Below, piece by piece: positions 57,612-64,000 of a stretch of DNA of 64,000 bases. Numbering within the stretch: position 1 is the stretch's first letter; each line of letters opens with the position of its first letter. The notes under the pieces were generated by a model. The model saw only the letters and a list, made by a program, of their open reading frames with translations, did not search any database and was not told where the DNA came from. The translations under genes and the position numbers were made by a program. The stretch comes from Asterella californica (Eukaryota > Streptophyta > Marchantiopsida > Marchantiales > Aytoniaceae), in NCBI GenBank assembly GCA_036924285.1, contig JAYKYS010000015.1:2542001-2606000 (forward strand), written 5' to 3'.

Positions 57612-59620
57612 GGCAAGGGCGTACCTTCTGGCTGTGACTAGCGATCAATCCACAGCAGAGCGACAAGTTTCCTGTAGATTTTCTCTCTAACTTCCTCGAT
57701 AACTAAGCACTTTCTTTCTCTCAGTAAAGGGTCAAGATAACTACACGAAAACGTTGGATGATCATGGGCACGACAAACGGGATATGTGATGACATGATCT
57801 CTTGGTAGTATTCCTCTCCGAAGTTTCTCACTACTAGGGCTTCGTACATGACTTTGGGTCGACAGATGTGTCTTATCTCGCACTGGGTGTTAAAGTTTAC
57901 AGGAGGGAGTTGATTTAGATCCATCTTTCGTTAGATGAGGATAAAGACGGTGAGATCCCATTCTTGGCCGTAAGTGACAACAGGTAAGATCACAGGGACA
58001 GGCGAGAGCATGACTTGCGCGGTAAAGGTATGCCCGAAGGATCCTATCAGAAACTGTTGAAAGTGAACTCGTTCCATATACATCAGTTTAATCGAGAAAG
58101 GGTTTCGAAAAGAGAATCTGGGCGGTAAGTAGAGTCCTTCGTCCATCTCTCACAACATGAGCACTCCAACTACAAAGGTATCTCGATCCATAAAACTCTG
58201 ATACAATCTCATAGGATCCCCCCACGATCTCTCCACGAACAATCTTTTGAATTCCTCCAGGTCGAATGCCCCCACACGGGTCACTCTCCTTTGCTTAAAA
58301 GTTTCGAACACAAAAACAAGGACAGGTGCAAGCTCCCTAACCGAGCAACCCAAGCCTCACGGACCGATGAGGTGGCACACATGCACATCGCATGTTTGGT
58401 GCCGTCATACTCATCCACGTGTGGGTCTTCTGGGTGATAGGTTCTAATGCATGCACCGTAACGTGTCCCAAAACAAGAGACTAGGCTAGACAGCTAGTCG
58501 ACTTTACAGGTCAAGGATCGCACTTTGCCACGTTGAGTGCGAACCTGACAACCACATGACGTGGTTACAACGTAAGTCACAAAAGTCTTATCTACGCCTA
58601 GAATACACCCCCAAGCAATACAAACGTCACACTAGATACTTTTCTGCCAGCTGCCGCTAACAAGACTCGGGACCTGGACTAGATACCGTTGTCGATACAA
58701 CTCGACAGAAAACCAGCGAACTTTCACACATCAGAGGTACAGATCTACATCTCAGTCTCCTCTCAAACTTGCCACGTAGGTAGGATACTAGAATCCTTAC
58801 TCACAGGTCAAATTTCAGGAAGATCTGACGGCTAGATCTTCTCCCACAATTAACACAAATCCACAGAAACTAACACGCACTTCCAATCTCAGATTCAGGA
58901 CAGAAGCTTCTTCGCCTAAATGAACCGTCCACTTCCACTCAAACTTCATGTGCTATCAATTCAGAAGGTAAACTCACTACTCAGGAAATTTGAGCCGATT
59001 TGACCGTTCGGATCATCCTCCATAAATCTGCAAAGTTGCTGCTCCAGATTGAGAGCTTTCTGCACCCCGTCGCCTTCAAATCGCCATTGCGCTCAATCTG
59101 CAGTACATCCGGTGGTGAAATTTGTGGTCAGAGCTTCAGCAACTGACAGACTACAAGCTCATGAAATCTGGTCTCAATCTGACGGCTCAATCACTCAAAC
59201 CCTTAATCTTACAATCGGAAGAGAAAGCTATGTACTCCCGTCACTCTATGAACTTCAAAATGCCATAACGTATGCCCTGGAACTCCAAATCGAGTGAAAT
59301 TTGTGGTCAGATTGCTCCTTCCGTCGAGAGCTCTCCGCCCATGCCCTCTGATCTCCAAAGTCCCTCGTCAAAGTGTCCCGATCCTCCCAGAGCGCGCACT
59401 TAGGTAGAGGACAAGTTACCTTCACTTTTTTGAGGACCAATGAGAAGTTAAAGGACCCCACCTTGTCCTTTTGCACCCCATGGAGCCCCTCATCAGATAA
59501 TAGAGCATTCTAAGCTCATAAGAGCAAAGTTTAGATCCCATTACACCACAACTTCTACAATTGTGTGCAAAACACACTTATACGCGTAATTTATATACTA
59601 ACTGGTCCCACAACAGGACA
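57612..59620 (-). repeat. Family-2 LTR, truncated by about 25 bp
   Basis: Close match to the LTR at 14665-16698, ending GGACA at 59620 exactly as there. The other end lacks the first ~25 bases (TGTCGTAGCG... missing). No internal region of matching orientation adjoins it: to its right, coding sequence of a related element runs on the opposite strand from within gag. The LTR therefore probably inserted in that gag and lost its own internal part. Confidence 0.85.
57721..58353 (-). pseudogene. LTR-encoded frame with two conserved in-frame stops (family 2)
   Basis: Three minus-strand frames, 58353-58150 (MGCSVRELAPVLVFVFE), 58146-57931 (MDEGLYLPPRF) and 57924-57721 (MDLNQLPPVNF), lie in the same phase, separated only by TGA plus one codon and TAA plus two codons. 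The second and third are also open at 11116-10691 and 15223-14798 with the same stops. In those two copies the first segment is shifted by a 2-base indel. They are in sense orientation with the element. No domain is recognised. This may be an old broken LTR gene or a chance open frame. Confidence 0.35.
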
Positions 59621-61051
59621 CCGTAGGAGGAACCTTTACCAGAAGATGTATTTGGTGTGACAGTCCAGATCATCTCAGAGGAGACTGTCAAGACTTAGCG
59701 GTTGCCTTGCGAGAGAGCATAGTTAACTATCAGAATAATAGGTTGTATCTAACCGCCACTAGGCAGCCTCTGAACACATATTTTAGAAGAGGAGGAATGA
59801 GGAGTTCTCTTCCAGCACTTACTGGTGCAAACACTACAGCGATGACTGCAGGTTCTACGGAGGCTGATGTATATACTGGGAGAGTTGAGGTGCGCTCTAA
59901 TTCAACTATGGTTGAGCATGCTATTGAAGTTCCGGTTGAAATGATGAAGAGAGGCGCTGAAAGCATTACGAGAGTTACTGGATGGAGAGACCCAGTAGAT
60001 GCAACTTCTATTCGAGTGTTTTTAGAGACGAGTGGTGAACAAGATGCCATGATCGAAGACAAAAGAAGACGAGATGCTTCTGATTTAGATGCAGGAGTAC
60101 CAGAGAACAGTGACTGTTACGAGGAGGAGAGCAGCGGAATCATCACCATCTGTACTAGCTAGTAGATTTCATGCTACAAAGGATATACCTTCTACCTCTA
60201 CAGCTCTACCACCTGCATTAGATCTTATGGAAGGTGTACAGGATTTGCCACAAGAGACTACTGCTACAGATAGAGTACGAGGAAAGAGGTTTACAGCTCA
60301 GGAGAAGGGGAAAGCTCCAGCTTACAAGTTAGCGGCAGATATCAAAATAACAACAGATTTGCTTGTTGTTCTGGAGCAACGCATTTTGGATGCTAGAGTT
60401 GAGTTTACTCTTCGTGAAGTGCTTGGTATCGCAAAGAGAGAGTTTCGTGAGTTGATAATAGACATCATGAAGAGGAAGAGACATGTATTGACTGAACAAG
60501 TAAGTAGTCAGATGGTTAGAGCAGTAGATGCTATTGGTGTTGATCGGTTCAGAGATGATAAGTATGAGGCATGGATTGCTGGTCTGGCTGTTATTGAGAA
60601 TGAAAACGATGAGTTTGAAGAGGATAGGTCAAGCGCAGACAGCGATTTCAAAGAGAAGCATTGGGCAAGAGCGACAACAGAAACGCAGGTTCGGCTTGGA
60701 GGACTTTCTGAACCAATACTTGCACTTGTGGATCACGGGTCGGAGATCAACATCATTTCCAAGGAGGTGTATGAGAAGGGGCAGTGGCCAATCGAAAGGA
60801 ATCATGGTTGGGTACTTCGTGCTACAAATAATCAAAAGGGTGAGTTATACGGAGCTTGTCCCAATATGCGTGTAAGGATTGGAGATGTAGAGGTTGATCA
60901 TCATTTCTTTGTACAGTCGTCTGTCTCCTATCTTGTCATACTGGGCCAACCATACATCACCGCTGTTCGAATGGAGACAAAGATGATGAACGATAGGTCT
61001 CATTATGCTAGAGTTCGGAGTCTTGATGACAAGTACTCAGTACAGTTTTGA
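59621..61051 (+). pseudogene. Gag C-terminus (CCHC) and aspartic protease, diverged family 2
   Basis: The knuckle CIWCDSPDHLRGDC is encoded at 59647, in frame with the run to 60162. The protease frame 60089-61051 overlaps it and carries ILALVDHGSEINIISKEVY (DHG at the catalytic site, as in the other copy) and VILGQPYITAVRMETKMM. Flanking conserved blocks (LEQRILDARVEFTLREVLGIAK) also match the 12.3-13.2 kb copy. Gag upstream of the knuckle is missing. Confidence 0.8.
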
Positions 61052-61121
61052 CGATTCGTTCAAGACATGAGCGGAACCGACAAACCCTTAGAGATTCTCA
61101 GACGAAGAGATGTAAGGGTTT

Positions 61122-62910
61122 TTGCGGTCCACTCCTGTAGAGCGGGAAGACAGGGGTGTAGAACCTACTGTTGAGATCCCGTCAGAGTTGGAAGCGAGTC
61201 ATGTACAAAGGTCTAGAAACATGTGTAGTGTACAGAGTTGGCAGTCTGGATTGCTGATGTTTGAGGTAGATGGGTGGAGTCGATTTACAAGAATTGAAGA
61301 TATGGGAGAAAATACAAAAAGATGGATGGTGAAACAGGTATCAGAGTTGTGGCGTGTAGGGGTTTTGCCTGAAGACGAAGTGGTTTCTGACTTGTTTGAA
61401 GAGTTTATGTCCATACAATCAATTGTTGGTTGGTTAGACAGTGTGAGTAGATTGATGGAAGAGAAAGATAGTATGACGGTGATCCCTATCCACTCTCGAC
61501 GCATATATGAGGATGTTGTTACGTACGTGCAGTTCTTTCCTCATCCGATGCATAATAGTGAAGGAAGAGAAGTCGTTTGTTGGTGTGCACTCCCTCAAGA
61601 AGCAGACGTCCATGCAAAATACAAATCTGTATTGAAAAAGATGAGACCGGTATCAGCTCAACTACCTGCTAACTCCCAGCAGCAAGTACAATTAGTGGGG
61701 ACTGAGCTTATATTACGTGATCATAGACGAATAAGACATCAGTTTACTGAGAAGACGTTGAAAGAGCTCCAGATAGGAGGGGTGATTTCTTTACTGAGGT
61801 TGAGAAGACAGTGTTTGAGCAGATGATAATGGATCATGGTAAAGCATTCTCTTTTTCAGCAGAGGAGATAAGTTGTGTAGATCCAAAGGTTATAGCGCCT
61901 ATGGTTATATTCACAATCCCTCATGTGCCTTGGGACCTGAAACTGATCCCAGTTCCTCGTGCTTGCTGCCTAAACTCATCAAGTTGTTGAAAGAGAAGGT
62001 ACAGATGGGGATACTTGAGCCGTCTATGGGGTCATATTCTAGCAGGTGGTTCAATGTACCCAAGAAGTCAGGAGCTTTGCGTTTTATTCAAGACCTACAG
62101 CCTGCGAATAACGTAACCATTCGTAACGTTGGGACGGGTCCTCTGATTGAAGAAGTAGCGAAGGCATTTGCAGGGAGAGCTATCTATTCGATAAGAGATC
62201 TATATTCTGGTTACGATCAGTTCGAGCTGGCTGTAGAGAGTAGAGATCTAACTATTATACCTACGCCCTTGGGATTGATGCGGATGTAACCTCTTCCACA
62301 AGGAGCGACAAACTCGGTGGCTCATATGCAGAATACGATGCATAAGGTACTAAGGGAATTTGTGCCTGATGTTATCATTCCATTTCTAGATGATATTCCT
62401 ATAAAAGGTTGCGCGGTTGAAGACATGGATGAAGCAGTACTTGCGAATGTATGTAGGAGGTTTGTTGCAGATCATATCAGGAATGTAGAACATATCTTAA
62501 CTCGTTTGGAAAAGGTACATCTCACCATATCAGGAGCTAAGTCCAAGTTTGGTGTGTTTGAGATTTTAGTGGTTGGACATCTGTGTGGTGCTTTTGGAAG
62601 ACGACCAAACTTGGAGAAGGTTGAAGCCATAGCTAGGATGGTAGACTGTAAGAATATCAGGGAGGTTCGACGCTTTCTAAGTGCTTGTGTATTTTATCGT
62701 TTATCCATTCCTCATTATGCTCATGTTGCTGAGCCTTTGTATGCATTATTGAGGAAGAGTAAGAGGTTTGTATGGGCCTTAGTCCATCGAGAAGCTATGA
62801 ATAGGCTGAAGGAGACTCTACAGTCTCCACCTGTTTTGAGAAGAGTAGACTACGGGTGTGAGAGACCTGTCATTGTCACAGTAGATACTAGTCCAAAGGC
62901 GATTGGTTGA
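61122..62910 (+). pseudogene. Spacer and reverse transcriptase, diverged family 2
   Basis: 61122-61826 is an acidic protease-RT spacer that matches no domain I know. RT follows in broken frames: RWFNVPKKSGALRFIQDLQ, IYSIRDLYSGYDQFEL, TPLGLMRM, a stop at 62287, then SVAHMQNTMHKVL, IIPFLDDIPIKG (active site FLDD in place of the usual YxDD), FEILVVGHLCG and FLSACVFYRLSIP. The RT closely recalls gypsy elements of basidiomycete fungi in its IPIKG and QDLQ...VTIR motifs; that comparison is from memory. Confidence 0.8.
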
Positions 62911-64000
62911 ACAATAGATCAAGATGATGCGGATGGTATGCGACTTACCTCTAGGTTTGGAGCTAGGATCCTGACGGACAGGCAATGAGATTATCCTCAG
63001 GTGAAGCGTGAGTTGTGAAGAGCGGTGACAGCAATGAAGACAGACCGTGAGTTTCTGATTGGTACTCATGTAGTCCTAGAAACGGATTGTCTACCTCTAC
63101 TAGGCATGATATCCAACTGTAACACGCCAGATATAGCGATGTTACGTTGGATTGCTTATATTAGAAGCTTGAATCCAGAGCTGAAGCATATAAAAGGAAA
63201 GGAGAATGTGATCGCAGATATGTTGTCAAAGACACGATTTATAGATGAGGATGTCATGTTTTCAGAAGCTGAGGAAGAAAAGAGAAAGGATGCTCTGTGT
63301 CATGTTAATCGGCGGGCTACAAACTTGGAGCCGCTGTCGTTCAGAGAAGAGTTCTACACGAGAAGATTACGTGACATTGAACTCTATCTGAGTTCTTTAA
63401 ACAGACAAGAGGGTTTGAGTAATGTAGAGTTTAGAGAGATAAGGAGGAAGGCATATGATTACTTGTTGCGAGATGGGTATCTTTGGAAAGATAGTCCAAA
63501 GAGAAGAGATGGAGCACTTCTACGAGTTATAGATGATATGCAAACCAAGCAACGGTTGATGAAGGAGTTTCATGACACCTTGTGGGCTGGACATCGAGGA
63601 GCTTGGGCTACCTACACAAAGTTGAATGAGAGATACTAGTGGAGAGGACTTTATCAAGATGTGGTGAACTTTGTGAGTTCATGCTTGCATTGTCAATTTT
63701 ATTCAAAAGTACGTTACAGAGATGACCTCGTACCAACTTATCCACCTAGTATCCATTTTCAATGGGTTCTTGATTTGGTAGCAATGCCTCCTGGGTTATG
63801 GGGTATGAGGTACTTGGTGTTGGCTCGGGAAGACCTCTCTAACTTTGTGGAAGGACGAGCTCTGAGGACGAAGACAACAGAAGGGATATGTAGGTTTGTT
63901 CTTGAAGATATTATCTGTAGGTACGGATCTATAGAGAGATTGCGTGCAGATAAAGGAGAGTTGCGTGGTACAGAAGTGAAAGAGTTCTTCGCCCAACACG
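62911..64000 (+). pseudogene. RNase H and integrase N-terminal half, diverged family 2
   Basis: RNase H: FLIGTHVVLETDCLPLLGMI, DIAMLRWIAYIRSLNPELKH, KGKENVIADMLSKTR. An acidic linker leads to the integrase zinc domain, WAGHRGAWATYTKLNERY, then a stop at 63637-63639 where Trp is expected, and SSCLHCQFYSKV. The core begins FQWVLDLVAMPPG (first catalytic Asp) and LRADKGELRG (second Asp). The Glu lies beyond the window. Confidence 0.8.

Larger units (their letters stand above)
59621..64000 (+). mobile_element. Diverged family-2 gypsy element, truncated in gag, running off the edge
   Basis: Starts inside Gag at the zinc knuckle and continues with protease, RT, RNase H and integrase in plus orientation to the end of the window. 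Gag knuckle and protease are related to the element at 12.3-14.6 kb but clearly diverged. Stops and shifts are scattered through pol. Its 5' end is replaced by the family-2 LTR at 57.6-59.6 kb, and its 3' end is not in view. Confidence 0.85.

Overview
This is a eukaryotic nuclear window, almost certainly from a streptophyte plant and probably a non-seed lineage (lycophyte or bryophyte grade). Three things point there: one host gene with seven GT-AG exons encoding a GH63 mannosylglycerate hydrolase, a family I know in plants mainly from Selaginella; an Athila-like Ty3/gypsy family primed by tRNA-Asp; and a gypsy family carrying DNA methyltransferase and PHD-finger domains, which I associate with green algae, charophytes and early land plants. 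The species is an inference. About 85-90% of the window is nested, broken LTR retrotransposon. No bacterial-type genes, rRNA, tRNA gene or CRISPR array was seen.

Three main families recur. (1) A giant-LTR Athila-like family: LTRs of about 5.8-5.9 kb that each hold a sense-strand reading frame of about 770 codons for a coiled-coil protein; internal gag-PR-RT-RH-IN; PBS for tRNA-Asp. Pieces lie at 3.58-9.47 kb (solo LTR with perfect 5-bp target duplication), 9.67-20.16 kb (a deleted element on +), 33.5-46.0 kb (a deleted element on -, with gag, PR and RT), 46.0-47.1 kb, and 47.1-56.3 kb (a solo LTR inserted in another LTR). (2) A second gypsy family with 2.03-kb LTRs and an RT of an unusual FLDD/IPIKG type: a young, internally deleted copy at 10.56-16.70 kb, an LTR at 57.6-59.6 kb and a diverged pol running off the right edge from 59.6 kb. 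(3) A decayed gypsy family whose single polyprotein frame reads DNMT3-like cytosine methyltransferase, RT, RNase H, integrase, PHD finger: 28.9-33.5 kb, with a second pol fragment at 1-2.1 kb.

Layout: 1-2.1 kb family-3 pol remnant; 2.1-3.2 kb LTR and polypurine tract of a fourth gypsy family; 3.58-9.47 kb solo giant LTR; 9.67-20.16 kb family-1 element split by the nested family-2 element (its reading frame is restored exactly when the insert and one target copy are removed); 20.16-20.81 kb integrase relic of another gypsy; 21.45-25.17 kb the hydrolase gene on -; 25.2-28.9 kb intergenic and repeat-bearing sequence; 28.9-33.5 kb DNMT/PHD element; 33.5-56.3 kb giant-LTR elements; 56.3-57.6 kb unassigned sequence with a tRNA-like SINE candidate; 57.6-64 kb family 2.

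The only gene likely to serve the host is the hydrolase, which would break down the compatible solute mannosylglycerate (or glucosylglycerate). The most interesting material is in the transposons: the methyltransferase plus PHD-finger polyprotein, the giant coding LTRs, and dense GAAGAC/GTCTTC palindrome clusters in those LTRs.
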